From: Microthrix sp041394405
Lineage (GTDB): Bacteria > Actinomycetota > Acidimicrobiia > Acidimicrobiales > Microtrichaceae
Length of the DNA: 64,000 bases
Assembly (NCBI GenBank): GCA_041394405.1
Contig: JAWKIF010000006.1
Location: forward strand, 930,001-994,000
Direction: 5' to 3'
The stretch's first letter is position 1. The number at the start of each line of letters is the position of its first letter. The position numbers and the translations under genes were made by a program. Below are positions 46,701-54,679 of the stretch, one piece after another. The notes under the pieces were generated by a model that saw only the letters and a list, made by a program, of their open reading frames with translations, did no database searches and was not told the DNA's origin.

Positions 46701-47838
46701 GCACCAAGGCCCGAATTCGCCAGGTGATCGGCCCGGCTGTGGGCTCCGAGCCGGTGGGTGCGAGCGGCGGCGAGGCGCCGGGGCCGTTGCCGCCGTGGGG
46801 CTCGGTGGCGGTCGATTGGCGGCCGCCGCCGATCGCGACGACGACGGTGGCCACCAGCGCTGCGGCCCCAACCCCCGCCGAGAAGCTCTCGATCAGTCCC
46901 ACCTCCGAGCCCAACGTCAGATTGGTCCCGGTCACCCAGGACAGCGCCCGCCGGGCCAACAGCAGGGCACCCGACCAGCCGGCGTTGGACAACAGCACGG
47001 CCAGGCCCATCGCCACGGCGGGGCCCGAGATGCGCCAGCGGTGGCTCCACAGGCCGGCCCGTTCCAACCCGGCGATGGCCAGTACGGCGATGCCCAACCA
47101 CTGCAGCGCTCCCACGGTGGCGAACACGTCGCCGAGCCGGAGCGGGGTGGGCGAACCCGACGTGGCAGGGCCCAGAACGTCCGCCCGGTTGAACGCCAAG
47201 GCTCCCATGGAGAGGACCGTGGCCACGGCAAACAGGCGGTGCACCACGGCGAGCAGGGCCAGGTCGGGTTCGTGGGCGAAGAAGCCGGGGTTGTAGATGC
47301 GTTCGTCGTCGTCGATGCCGCCGCGCGTTTCGGGTGCGGTGGTGTAGGGCGCCACCGCCTCGGCCGCCTGGCGGGTTCGTCCGGCCAGCGCGAAGGCCGC
47401 CCAGACGGCCACAAGCACCACTGCCAGCCCGCCGCCAAGGCGCCAGTAGGGGTGCTTCACCCAGATCCCCTGTGCCGTGAGGCCCTGCCACGCCACCAGG
47501 TCCACCACCAGCTGCGTGACCCAGGCCGTGGTGGTGACGGTCAGGCTGAGGCCCAACGCGTGGGCCGTGCGGCGACACCAGGCTGCCCGACGGGGTGCGT
47601 TGGCCGGGTGCATCCAGCCGGCCACGTTCGCCAGGGTGAACGGCGCCAGCACCACCCACACTGGAAACCAGCGATTGCCTGAGACCAGGTCCCCCCAGCG
47701 AAGCGTGCGCACCTCGGTGCCGGTGGGTTCAGCGCCCGGGGGAGGCAGCACGGTGGCCTCCGGCGGGTTCCCCACCCCGTGCACCCGAAGCTCCAGGGGT
47801 TGCGGGGGCTGCGTTGGCCTCGACGTCGTCTCGCTCAT
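43480..47838 (-). CDS. Giant membrane protein with serine-hydrolase-like motif and metallophosphoesterase domain
   Basis: A 1452-residue protein I cannot assign to a known family. The start LELRVHGVGNPPEATVL leads into a membrane region with about eight to ten helices up to residue 480. A soluble segment with VVVSAHSQGSVLAVAGLAG follows, a lipase-type elbow with Ser near 507. A calcineurin-type phosphoesterase domain spans about residues 825-1030: GGDLAYP (near 836), IPGNHDHYDGLDG (near 880) and LSGDSHHYAH (near 1000), giving all expected metal ligands. After residue 1110 come about six more helices. The last 85 or so residues are Pro/Ala-rich and encoded antisense to the hisS 3' end. It stands alone on its strand. 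Confidence 0.72.
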   Translation of the reverse strand: MSETTSRPTQPPQPLELRVHGVGNPPEATVLPPPGAEPTGTEVRTLRWGDLVSGNRWFPVWVVLAPFTLANVAGWMHPANAPRRAAWCRRTAHALGLSLTVTTTAWVTQLVVDLVAWQGLTAQGIWVKHPYWRLGGGLAVVLVAVWAAFALAGRTRQAAEAVAPYTTAPETRGGIDDDERIYNPGFFAHEPDLALLAVVHRLFAVATVLSMGALAFNRADVLGPATSGSPTPLRLGDVFATVGALQWLGIAVLAIAGLERAGLWSHRWRISGPAVAMGLAVLLSNAGWSGALLLARRALSWVTGTNLTLGSEVGLIESFSAGVGAAALVATVVVAIGGGRQSTATEPHGGNGPGASPPLAPTGSEPTAGPITWRIRALVRNLDVVATVGVGVAFAVGLALFALRFQPPGSWLAPWPVRIDGPDAGWVTRMSAAVPLGLAVLAFAAAVATRFVPSIRPWVASTWEVLTFWPRRFHPLAVTPYSEIAVPELQLEVVRGLTEGRKVVVSAHSQGSVLAVAGLAGLAGGGLQLAGTSLVTHACPLGPLYGRFFPHQFAPEALVPLADHLGAGALSGAWINAWRPGDPVGGPIPELQISAGPNGGTVGHGGFGGGPAWVNQQLAGTGHAPAFDDGPIRLGINALIATSSAPEPDGVLPRLGRVRFSPKPMVGWFNPSVLFVSAVRVGLTHAIAAFADRREVLAALSPDADPIDLATALAAPPPTEGRAETAPGTSDGPDPGDTDRRLLSSAQLGSAPGEPVWVDYVADTGDGHVPTMAVAWHLARGLAPRPEGPGPEGGPTTATLAIELAQQPNWDLTRKLTARPGPDGADVALPRGELLVIGGDLAYPIGTSETYRDRLAGPYQQAGDGLAPAKSGREPLVVAIPGNHDHYDGLDGFAELMCDQGRLGPWRTVQRRSYSAVAVAPGWMLWAIDGGPSGHDLDPTQLDYFTRIGADLGDDDRIILAWPTPAWADGHRHTSAQVSLDRFVLDTLGDPRRVALYLSGDSHHYAHLEDRNSGVHYVTAGGGGAFTHPTHSLLRRRQHQGGLWPLGISERGSAETDAALRGPPVNATNSTPVDTTDTAPGGGRSVHHDAHPTEFSLTDATGRYGPRTLSLATTFPSVSESRSLLLRHVWFPFINPGFLAVTAVVQLVFGCIAVFSFGGRGPLLQQLDKLSGHLTAEYWANPITWLPAAVVLVATMAFARPEADNSASRLTAKAAGLAHGLSQLCLVGAMLRVGAWAGHAVGTRVSGRAAVELLGLSLSPPGLVGGTVTLVVAATLGAFASAWLLAAYLVITNLTLGMHDNEVFSALRLTGHKHFLRIRVSPNGELTVFPVGLRHTRRPMRWYAPPVGVGLDAHPAVFALDPQLIEAPFTLTPLRGAPSQPASTAPPGPAPQSPPAAAPSPGPGDPASAVGEARPLRPPARQVPAAPPPGPPTDQPPSSGPSSTGDVPDPRR

Positions 47839-47966
47839 GGTCCCTCCCAGGAACGGACCGTACTTCGTTGAGGCGTGCTCAGGTGGGCCGTTCTACCCAG
47901 GAGTGGGTCGGTCTCCACCCCGCAGGCTCCGGTACGATCCATGGCATTGAGGAGCTACGCACAGCG

Positions 47967-49394
47967 ATGGCACGGCGCGTGATGGCGTGCGCCGTGGGCG
48001 TAGCAGCAGCCGGTCTGGCCGGCACTGCGCTTGCCGGGGCGGAGCCGATGGTGACGCCGTACTTCTCCGATCCGGTGCAGGCGCTGAACAACTCGGCGTC
48101 CTGCTCCCAGGCCGGTGGAGCCTCAGCCGGACTTCGAGCGGCGGTCGATCTCCTGCACGATTCGTGGCTCACGGCCGCTGGGGCTCAAGGGCTGAGCCAG
48201 GTCGCTCTGGCCGGCACGCAGGCCGCCGCGAGCGACCCGGTGACCCAACACCCGACGACGGTCGACCTCGGAACCGCCGGGTTGACCATGGACGTGTCGT
48301 TGAGAAACGTGCCCCTCGACGAGGTGCCCCCCTACGGCGGCGTCCCGGGCGGAACGGGTGTGGGCCAGTTGGCGTCGGTGAACTCCAACGGTCCCTCCAT
48401 CAAGGTGTCATCGGCCCGCACGTTGCAGGACTGTGCCCCGTATCCGGCATCGCACTACGGGGCCAGCGCGGCCGACCAGACGCCGGCCTGGACGGAGGTG
48501 GCCGGCGACAGCTCGTCGCTGAACGGGGTGCTTTTCCAGTTTGCCTCGCCCGTCAGGGCGTTCGGGGCGTTCTTCGGAGACCTCGAGTCGCGGCCCGGTA
48601 CGGGCGGGAACGGCGGGGCGGGCACCCCGGCCTGGTTCAAGGTCTTTGGTGTCGATGGGTCGCTGCTGAGCGAGGGCGAGGTGCCCATCCCCGAGGGCGC
48701 CGGTGCAACCGACGCCGAGTGTGGCGGGGTCTCTGGGGCCGACGGCCTGGGCTGCGGCAACGGGTCCACCCGCTGGCTGGGATGGATCGCCGACGCCTCC
48801 GAGCCAATCTCGGCGGTGCTCGTCACGGTGGGTGACGACGACTCGTGCGACCAGGTCGGTGCCACCCAGTGCACCGGCACCTCGGAGCACCTGTCCTGGG
48901 TTGGCGCCTCGGTGGCAGTCGACGGATCCGGAAACCCCAATCCCACAACGACCACCTCCACGACCGGGATCGAAACGACCAGCACCGTCGGTTCCGCCAC
49001 CTCCACCAGCACTCCTGCGGTCGCGACCTCGACCAGCTCGCCGGGCTCGGCCACCACTGTCGGCGCGGCAACCACCCGTGGCCCCGTTGCGACGGCAATC
49101 ACGAGCGACCCCGCACCGTCCGCGGCCGACTCGCCGGGCTCATCCGCGCCGACGACGGGGGTGCTCGGCACCGGGGTGGGTCGGACGAGCACCGCCCCGA
49201 CCGGCGGTGCGGTGAACCCGGTTGCGGGCGAGCGTCCTCTCACGACCGCCCGGCCCCTGAGCAGCGCCGGCCGGCAAGGGGGCGGCGGCGCGCTGGCGGT
49301 CACCGGTTCCACAGCCCTCCAACTGGTGTTGGCCGGCGTCGCGCTTCTCGGCATGGGCGTGCTGGTCCGGCGGCACGGCAACGGGCAGCGATAG
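47967..49394 (+). CDS. Cell-wall-anchored secreted protein with LAxTG sorting signal
   Basis: A 475-residue exported protein of unknown function. The signal peptide (MACAVGVAAAGLAGTALAGA) is followed by a folded domain of about 290 residues with eight or so Cys residues. A Thr/Ser/Pro-rich stalk of about 130 residues comes next. The end is a complete sorting signal: LAVTG (residues 443-447), a hydrophobic helix (LQLVLAGVALLGMGVLV) and a basic tail (RRHGNGQR). LAxTG is the motif used by class-E sortases of high-GC actinobacteria. ATG 47967 gives a normal signal peptide; the open frame upstream does not. No sortase gene is in the window. Confidence 0.8.
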   Translation: MARRVMACAVGVAAAGLAGTALAGAEPMVTPYFSDPVQALNNSASCSQAGGASAGLRAAVDLLHDSWLTAAGAQGLSQVALAGTQAAASDPVTQHPTTVDLGTAGLTMDVSLRNVPLDEVPPYGGVPGGTGVGQLASVNSNGPSIKVSSARTLQDCAPYPASHYGASAADQTPAWTEVAGDSSSLNGVLFQFASPVRAFGAFFGDLESRPGTGGNGGAGTPAWFKVFGVDGSLLSEGEVPIPEGAGATDAECGGVSGADGLGCGNGSTRWLGWIADASEPISAVLVTVGDDDSCDQVGATQCTGTSEHLSWVGASVAVDGSGNPNPTTTTSTTGIETTSTVGSATSTSTPAVATSTSSPGSATTVGAATTRGPVATAITSDPAPSAADSPGSSAPTTGVLGTGVGRTSTAPTGGAVNPVAGERPLTTARPLSSAGRQGGGGALAVTGSTALQLVLAGVALLGMGVLVRRHGNGQR

Positions 49395-49519
49395 ATCGCA
49401 CCCGTGTCGCGCCGGCGCCCTCGAACACCGGCCTGCGGGGCTCCCCCGGCCGCCGCTGAGGCTGCCGGAGGCGATTCCGGCTGCCGGGCGCCCGGCGCCC
49501 ACCGGTAGCATCGACCGCC

Positions 49520-51325
49520 GTGCCAGCATCCGATCCCCCCTCCGCCCCACCCCGCCCCTCCTCGGCCTCGCCGCATCGCACCGATCGGTGCGGTGAGCTG
49601 CGAGCGGCCGATGTCGGCCGCGCCGTCAGCGTTGCGGGCTGGGTGGCGAGACGCCGTGAGCATGGCGAGCACCTGGCGTTCATCGACCTGCGAGACCACA
49701 CGGGCATCGTGCAATGCGTCATCGACCACGACGTCGATGTGCGTTCCGAGTGGGTCGTGAAGATCACGGGCGTGGTGCGCCCCCGCCCCGACGGCACGGT
49801 CAACCCGGACCTGGCTACGGGCGAGATCGAGATCGGCGACGCCGACGTCGAGGTGTTGAGCGTTGCCAAGGCGCCGCCGTTCCCCATCGACGACCGAGCC
49901 GACGCAGTTGACGAGACCCTTCGCCTTCGCCATCGCTATCTCGACCTGCGCCGCGAGCGCATGCAGGCCAACCTGCGGCTGCGTTCCCGGGTGAACGCCT
50001 CCATCCGGGCGGCCATGGACGCCGAGGGATTCGTTGAGGTGGAGACCCCCATGTTGATCGCCTCCACCCCGGAAGGCGCTCGCGACTTCGTCGTGCCCTC
50101 TCGCCAGCACCCCGGCAACTTCTACGCCCTCCCGCAGTCGCCCCAGCTGTTCAAGCAGCTGTGCATGGTCGGCGGCATCGATCGCTACTACCAGCTCGCC
50201 CGTTGCCTGCGCGACGAAGATCTGCGCGCCGACCGCCAGTACGAGTTCGCCCAGCTGGACGCCGAGTTGGCGTTCGCCAGCCGCGACGAGGTGCTCGACG
50301 TCATCGGTCGAACCATCTCGGCGGCCATCGAGGACGTGACCGGCGAGTCGGTCGGCGCCATTCCGCGCATGGCCTGGCGTGACGCCATGGACACCTACGG
50401 CTCGGACAAGCCCGACGTGCGCTTCGACATGACCCTGTGCGAGGTCACCGACGTGTTCGCGGAGACCGGCTTCAACGCCTTCAAGGCACCATCGATCAAG
50501 GCCATCTGCGTGCCCGGCGGAGCGGAGTTCACGCGGCGCCGACTGGACGACTTGACTGAGGCCGCCAAGCGGTGGGGAGCCAAGGGCCTGGTCTGGATGC
50601 GGGTGAAGGCCGACGGGCTCGATTCGCCGGTTGCGAAGTTCCTCTCCGAGACCGAACTGGTGGCCCTCACCGAGCGCACCGGCGCAACGGAGGGCGACCT
50701 GCTGTTGTTGGTGGCCGACGAGTGGCGGCGCACGACGCACGTGTTGGGGTTGCTGCGGCTGGAGCTGGGTCGGCCGCCCATCTCCGAGGGCGGGGTGCAG
50801 GTGAGCTGGATTGTCGACTTCCCGCTGTTCGAGGAGATCGACGAGGCCACCGGACGGCCCGTCTCGGCCCACAACCCGTTCACGATGCCTCACGCCGACG
50901 ATCTGCCGCTGTTGGAGGCGGCCGTCTCGGGCGACCTGGAGGACCCCAGCGCCCTGCTGGACGTGCGCAGCCAAAGCTACGACTTGGTGATCAACGGCTG
51001 GGAGCTGGGCTCCGGTGGGGTGCGGATCCACCGAAGCGACATCCAGTCCACGGTGTTTGCGCTGCTCGGCATCTCCGATGAGGAGGCGCGGCGCAACTTC
51101 GGCTTCCTGCTGGACGCCTTCGGGTACGGCGCCCCGCCGCACGCCGGGTTCGCCTATGGCATCGATCGACTGGTGGCCATCCTGGCCGGCGAGGAGAACA
51201 TTCGCGAGGTCATCGCCTTCCCCAAGACGCAGAGCGGCGCCGACCCCTTGACCGGCTCGCCGGGCCCGCTGGGCGAGGGGCACCTCGACGAGCTGGGGCT
51301 GCGCCTCCTGCCGCCCAGCACGTGA
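49520..51325 (+). CDS. aspS: Aspartyl-tRNA synthetase
   Basis: Class-II synthetase of 601 residues. A Pro/Ser leader of about 25 residues precedes the OB-fold anticodon domain (VSVAGWVARRREHGEHLAFI). The catalytic core has RLRHRYLDLRRERMQANLRL, the flipping-loop region ETPMLIASTPEGARDFVVPS and LPQSPQLFKQLCMVGGIDRY (motif 2 region), and motif 3 AGFAYGIDRLVAILAG. The GAD insertion domain of bacterial enzymes lies in between. Without a partner amidotransferase search one cannot say whether it is discriminating or also charges tRNA-Asn. GTG start; the GC hairpin at 49486-49500 just upstream may end the preceding transcript. Confidence 0.96.
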   Translation: MPASDPPSAPPRPSSASPHRTDRCGELRAADVGRAVSVAGWVARRREHGEHLAFIDLRDHTGIVQCVIDHDVDVRSEWVVKITGVVRPRPDGTVNPDLATGEIEIGDADVEVLSVAKAPPFPIDDRADAVDETLRLRHRYLDLRRERMQANLRLRSRVNASIRAAMDAEGFVEVETPMLIASTPEGARDFVVPSRQHPGNFYALPQSPQLFKQLCMVGGIDRYYQLARCLRDEDLRADRQYEFAQLDAELAFASRDEVLDVIGRTISAAIEDVTGESVGAIPRMAWRDAMDTYGSDKPDVRFDMTLCEVTDVFAETGFNAFKAPSIKAICVPGGAEFTRRRLDDLTEAAKRWGAKGLVWMRVKADGLDSPVAKFLSETELVALTERTGATEGDLLLLVADEWRRTTHVLGLLRLELGRPPISEGGVQVSWIVDFPLFEEIDEATGRPVSAHNPFTMPHADDLPLLEAAVSGDLEDPSALLDVRSQSYDLVINGWELGSGGVRIHRSDIQSTVFALLGISDEEARRNFGFLLDAFGYGAPPHAGFAYGIDRLVAILAGEENIREVIAFPKTQSGADPLTGSPGPLGEGHLDELGLRLLPPST

Positions 51326-51386
51326 GCGCCCGCCCCCATCCTGGTCGGCCAGGCGCGGCGAACGCCTCCGAGTGCAGTGAGCTGTC

Positions 51387-52175
51387 GTGACCCGGTTTCG
51401 GCCCTGCATCGACCTGGCCGGAGGCGCCGTCGTGCAACTGGTTGGGGGCACCTACGCCGACGATGGCTCGAACACGGTCACCAACCATCGCAGCGACCGC
51501 CCGGCGGCCTATTTCGCCGAGCGCTACCGCGACGACGGCCTCGTCGGCGGCCACGTCATCAAGCTGGGGCCCGAGAACGACGCTGCCGCACGCAAGGCGC
51601 TGGCCGCCTGGCCGGGCGGGCTGCAGGTGGGCGGGGGCATCAATGCCACCAACGCCGCCATGTGGCTGACCGCCGGCGCCTCGGCGGTGATCGTGACCTC
51701 GGCGCTGTTCGACTCCGACGGCAGGTTCCGGCATCGGGCCCTGGCCCGGTTGGCCGCAGAGGTGGGCACGGACTCGCTGGTGGTCGATCTGTCGGCCCGC
51801 CGAGTCGAGGGCGCAGAGGGCGAGGCGCCGCGTTGGGTAGTGGCCATGGATCGCTGGCAGCGGCTGACCCGCTTCGAGATCACCCCGGCGGCGCTGGACG
51901 ACGTGGCCGAGTTCGCCGGCGAGCTGCTGGTGCACGCCGCCGACGTGGAGGGTCTCCAACAGGGCGTCGACATCGAGCTGGTGGACGCGCTGGGCAAGTG
52001 GGCGGGCCGCCCCATGACCTACGCCGGTGGGGCTCGCTCCATCGACGACCTCGATGAGGTGGAGCGGATCTCGGGCGGTGCGGTCGATCTGACGATCGGC
52101 TCGGCCCTCGACCTGTTCGGTGGCACGGGGGCACGCTATGAGGACTGCGTGGCGTGGAACCGCACCCGTGAGTGA
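51387..52175 (+). CDS. hisA: Eukaryotic-type phosphoribosylformimino-AICAR ribotide isomerase (HisA/HIS6-like)
   Basis: Histidine-pathway isomerase of 262 residues that converts ProFAR to PRFAR. The sequence follows the fungal HIS6 pattern rather than usual bacterial HisA: FRPCIDLAGGAVVQLVGGTY with Asp9, GGHVIKLGPENDAAARKALA, LQVGGGINATNAAMWL, VVDLSARRVEG, LLVHAADVEGLQQGVDIEL (second catalytic Asp), MTYAGGARSIDDLDEV and LTIGSALDLFGGTGARYEDC. Family models do include a few bacteria in this subgroup. Other his genes are not nearby. rarA begins eight bases before its stop. GTG start at 51387, 61 bases after aspS. Confidence 0.87.
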   Translation: MTRFRPCIDLAGGAVVQLVGGTYADDGSNTVTNHRSDRPAAYFAERYRDDGLVGGHVIKLGPENDAAARKALAAWPGGLQVGGGINATNAAMWLTAGASAVIVTSALFDSDGRFRHRALARLAAEVGTDSLVVDLSARRVEGAEGEAPRWVVAMDRWQRLTRFEITPAALDDVAEFAGELLVHAADVEGLQQGVDIELVDALGKWAGRPMTYAGGARSIDDLDEVERISGGAVDLTIGSALDLFGGTGARYEDCVAWNRTRE

Positions 52176-53682
52176 CGACCTGTTCAGCGCGGCTGCGCAG
52201 GAGCGTGCGGCGGCCACGGCGCCCCTCGCCGATCGGCTGCGGCCCCGAAGCCTGGACGAGGTGGTCGGCCAGCAGCATCTCTTGGGTCCCGGCAAACCGA
52301 TGCGGGTTCTGGTGGAGGCCGACAAGCTGTCGTCGGTCGTGCTGTGGGGGCCGCCGGGCACCGGCAAGACCACGCTGGCCCGCCTCATCGCCGGCGCGTC
52401 ATCGGCCCATCTGGAGGCGCGTTCGGCGGTGACCTCCACGGTGAAGGATGTGCGGGAAGTGATCGCCGGCGCCCAGGCCCGGCTTGGGGAGCGCGGTCGG
52501 CGCACCATCCTGTTTCTCGACGAGGTGCATCGATTCAACAAGGCGCAGCAGGACGCATTGCTGCCGGCGGTCGAGACGGGGCTGGTGATCCTCATCGGGG
52601 CCACCACCGAGAACCCGGGGTTCAGCGTCAACTCGGCGCTGCTCAGCCGCTCGGTGCTGTTCCGGCTGGAGCCGATCGACGAGGAATCGCTGGTGGAGTT
52701 GGCCCGGCGGGGCCTGGCGGCAGAGGGCATGTTCAGCGGGGAGGCTGGTGCACTCGGCGAGGCTCGCGCACTCGCCGAGGCCTCGGACTTCGAGGAGGCG
52801 CTCGAGGTGCTGGCCATCGCCGCCTCGGGCGATGGGCGCCACCTGTTGACCACCTTGGAGGTGGCGATCAGCCTCGCCCGCGCCCGAGCGGAACACGGCG
52901 ACGACGAGGCGCCGCCGGTGGTGCTCAGCCTCGACGACATCGAGGGGGCGCTGGGGGCCAAGGCGGTGCGCTACGGGGTGGACGCCCACTACGACGTGGC
53001 CTCCGCGTTCATCAAGTCCATCCGCGGCTCGGACCCCGATGCCGGGCTCTACTGGCTGGCTCGCATGCTGGAAGCGGGGGAGGACCCGCGCTTCATCGCT
53101 CGTCGATTGGTTATTTCGGCATCCGAGGACGTCGGCGAGGCCGACCCGATGGCGCTGGTCGTGGCCGCAGCGGGCGCCCAGGCCGTGGAGTTCGTGGGGT
53201 TGCCGGAAGCCCGAATCAACCTGGCCCAAGTGGTGGTGCACCTGGCGCAGGCCCCCAAGTCCAACCGGGCCTACCGGGGGATCGGCGAGGCGTTGAGCGA
53301 TGTCGGCCGAGGCCTGGTTGGTGAGGTGCCGCCGCCCCTGCGAGACACCTCCGGCCTTGCGTCGAAGCGGCTGGGTCACGGCGTTGGCTATCGCTATCCG
53401 CACGACGATCCCTCGGGCTGGGTGGACCAGCAGTACCTGCCCGATGCCGTCGCCGGGCGCCAGTACTACCGACCGTCCCCCCACGGCTACGAGGCCAGGG
53501 TGGCCCAGCGGTTGTCATCTCGCGGTGCCGTACCTGCGGCGGCGGAACCAGCGGGGCAAGATGAAGGCGAGACATCGGAGTTCGAGCCGGCGCGGCACGG
53601 GACGGACGGCACCGATGCGCCCCGGCCGGAGACCGATCACGCCGACGGGACAGAGCAGGCAACCATGGAGGACGACACGTGA
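52168..53682 (+). CDS. rarA: Replication-associated recombination protein A (RarA/MgsA)
   Basis: AAA+ ATPase acting at stalled replication forks, related to WRNIP1. The 504-residue product has LADRLRPRSLDEVVGQQHLL, Walker A WGPPGTGKTT (residues 60-69), Walker B RTILFLDEVHRFNKAQQDAL, sensor 1 in LIGATTENPGFSVNSALLSR and the C-terminal tetramerisation region (YDVASAFIKSIRGSDPDAGL, YWLARMLEAGEDPRFIARRL, YLPDAVAGRQYY). The GTG at 52168 starts at the conserved SDDLFSAAAQER and overlaps hisA by eight bases. The C-terminal 60 residues are acidic and probably disordered. Its stop overlaps the next gene's start. Confidence 0.95.
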   Translation: MSDDLFSAAAQERAAATAPLADRLRPRSLDEVVGQQHLLGPGKPMRVLVEADKLSSVVLWGPPGTGKTTLARLIAGASSAHLEARSAVTSTVKDVREVIAGAQARLGERGRRTILFLDEVHRFNKAQQDALLPAVETGLVILIGATTENPGFSVNSALLSRSVLFRLEPIDEESLVELARRGLAAEGMFSGEAGALGEARALAEASDFEEALEVLAIAASGDGRHLLTTLEVAISLARARAEHGDDEAPPVVLSLDDIEGALGAKAVRYGVDAHYDVASAFIKSIRGSDPDAGLYWLARMLEAGEDPRFIARRLVISASEDVGEADPMALVVAAAGAQAVEFVGLPEARINLAQVVVHLAQAPKSNRAYRGIGEALSDVGRGLVGEVPPPLRDTSGLASKRLGHGVGYRYPHDDPSGWVDQQYLPDAVAGRQYYRPSPHGYEARVAQRLSSRGAVPAAAEPAGQDEGETSEFEPARHGTDGTDAPRPETDHADGTEQATMEDDT

Positions 53683-53951
53683 TTCCCAAGAGAGCGTTCT
53701 GGTTTGTGGCCGGTGCGGCTGCGGGCGCCGCCGGAGCCATCCGGGCGGAGGCCGAGTTGCGGGCGCGGCGCGATCAGCTGACCCCGTCCAACCTCGCCAA
53801 GGGGGCGGCGGGCATGGTGGCCGGCGTCGCGGCCGAAGCCCCGGGCAAGGTCACCGAGCTGGTGAAGGAGCACCGGGCTCGGCGCAGCTCCTCCGGAGCG
53901 GGAGTGCGGGAACCTTGGGCGCCACGCGACTGGTCCGGCGGCACCCGCTGA
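53679..53951 (+). CDS. Small membrane-anchored protein (DUF6167-like)
   Basis: A 90-residue protein starting at a GTG that overlaps the rarA stop (GTGA). It begins with a hydrophobic Gly/Ala helix (AFWFVAGAAAGAAGAI), then a charged helical tail. The FWFxAGAAAG start resembles the small DUF6167 proteins that sit between rarA and alaS in Streptomyces, and position and coupling agree. Function is unknown; the pattern suggests a membrane-tethered helix. alaS, the usual next neighbour in that arrangement, is 7.6 kb further right here. Confidence 0.72.
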   Translation: MIPKRAFWFVAGAAAGAAGAIRAEAELRARRDQLTPSNLAKGAAGMVAGVAAEAPGKVTELVKEHRARRSSSGAGVREPWAPRDWSGGTR

Positions 53952-54070
53952 CGGCCCTGCGCGGCGAAAACCGGTCAAGATGGGGACCAAGGTCCCTGTG
54001 GCGTCCGCTGCCCGCTCGCCTAAGGTCGTAGGTGAAGGGCGGCGCGACGTCCGCCGGGTTGGAGAGTGAC

Positions 54071-54583
54071 ATGTCAGGTTCGCCCGTCAAGCACGCTGTC
54101 GGCTCGGCCAGCCGGCGCCGCAGCCGCTCCGTTCTGGGCGGACCAAGGCGAATGCGGCCCGTGGTGTCGTTGGTGTTGGCGGCTGTCGCTGCGCTGGCCT
54201 TGGTGGCGTGTGGAAGCGGCACGAAGCAGGCCGAGACCACCATCACGGCGACGCCCCAGACGGTGGTCGTGGTGTCGGAGGTTCCGGCGTCCACCACGGC
54301 GGCCCCTGCAACCACCGCGGCCCCTGCCCCGACGGCCGCTCCGGCGCCGCAGACCGTGGTGGTGGTCCAGCCCCAGTCCCCCCAGACGGTGGTCGTGCAG
54401 CAAGGGACGACGCCCGGCGCCGTCGCCGTTCCCAGCTACGTGGCAAAGGGTGACTACTGCAAGTGGCTGGGCGAGAACGGGTACTCGTTCTCCCAGGCGA
54501 CGGCGACGTATATCTCCCTCGGTCGACCCAGCCACATGGATGCGGATAAGAACGGCGTCCCGTGCGAGACCATCTACGGGTAG
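54071..54583 (+). CDS. Secreted excalibur-like calcium-binding lipoprotein
   Basis: A 170-residue exported protein. After a basic leader, VVSLVLAAVAALALVAC forms a lipoprotein signal with the lipobox Cys. A Thr/Ala/Pro/Val-rich linker of about 70 residues contains QTVVVV repeated three times. The C-terminal 45 residues (GDYCKWLGENGYSF and HMDADKNGVPCETIYG) match the excalibur pattern of two Cys and a DxDxNGxPCE calcium-like loop found in surface and nuclease proteins. ATG 54071 follows GGAGAG; ATG 54152 would start just before the signal helix and is a fair alternative. It opens the envelope-gene block inserted before alaS. Confidence 0.82.
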   Translation: MSGSPVKHAVGSASRRRSRSVLGGPRRMRPVVSLVLAAVAALALVACGSGTKQAETTITATPQTVVVVSEVPASTTAAPATTAAPAPTAAPAPQTVVVVQPQSPQTVVVQQGTTPGAVAVPSYVAKGDYCKWLGENGYSFSQATATYISLGRPSHMDADKNGVPCETIYG

Positions 54584-54679
54584 TCCACCTACGGTGAGCC
54601 GGAACGACTCGTCACGCCAACCGGCGGACCTGCGTGAGCAATCGTCCATCCCGAGATCGTGGGGGCTTCGAGGAACTGC

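Noticed and set aside
43901..47659. A second, 1252-codon minus-strand frame inside the giant phosphoesterase gene
   Set aside because: Same strand, shifted frame; Arg/Gly/Pro-rich without motifs, while the other frame has complete phosphoesterase signatures.
49486..49500. GGGCGC-CCG-GCGCCC as a terminator of the LAxTG gene
   Set aside because: Three-base loop, no T-run, and such GC palindromes are frequent in this composition; left as a note under aspS rather than a feature.
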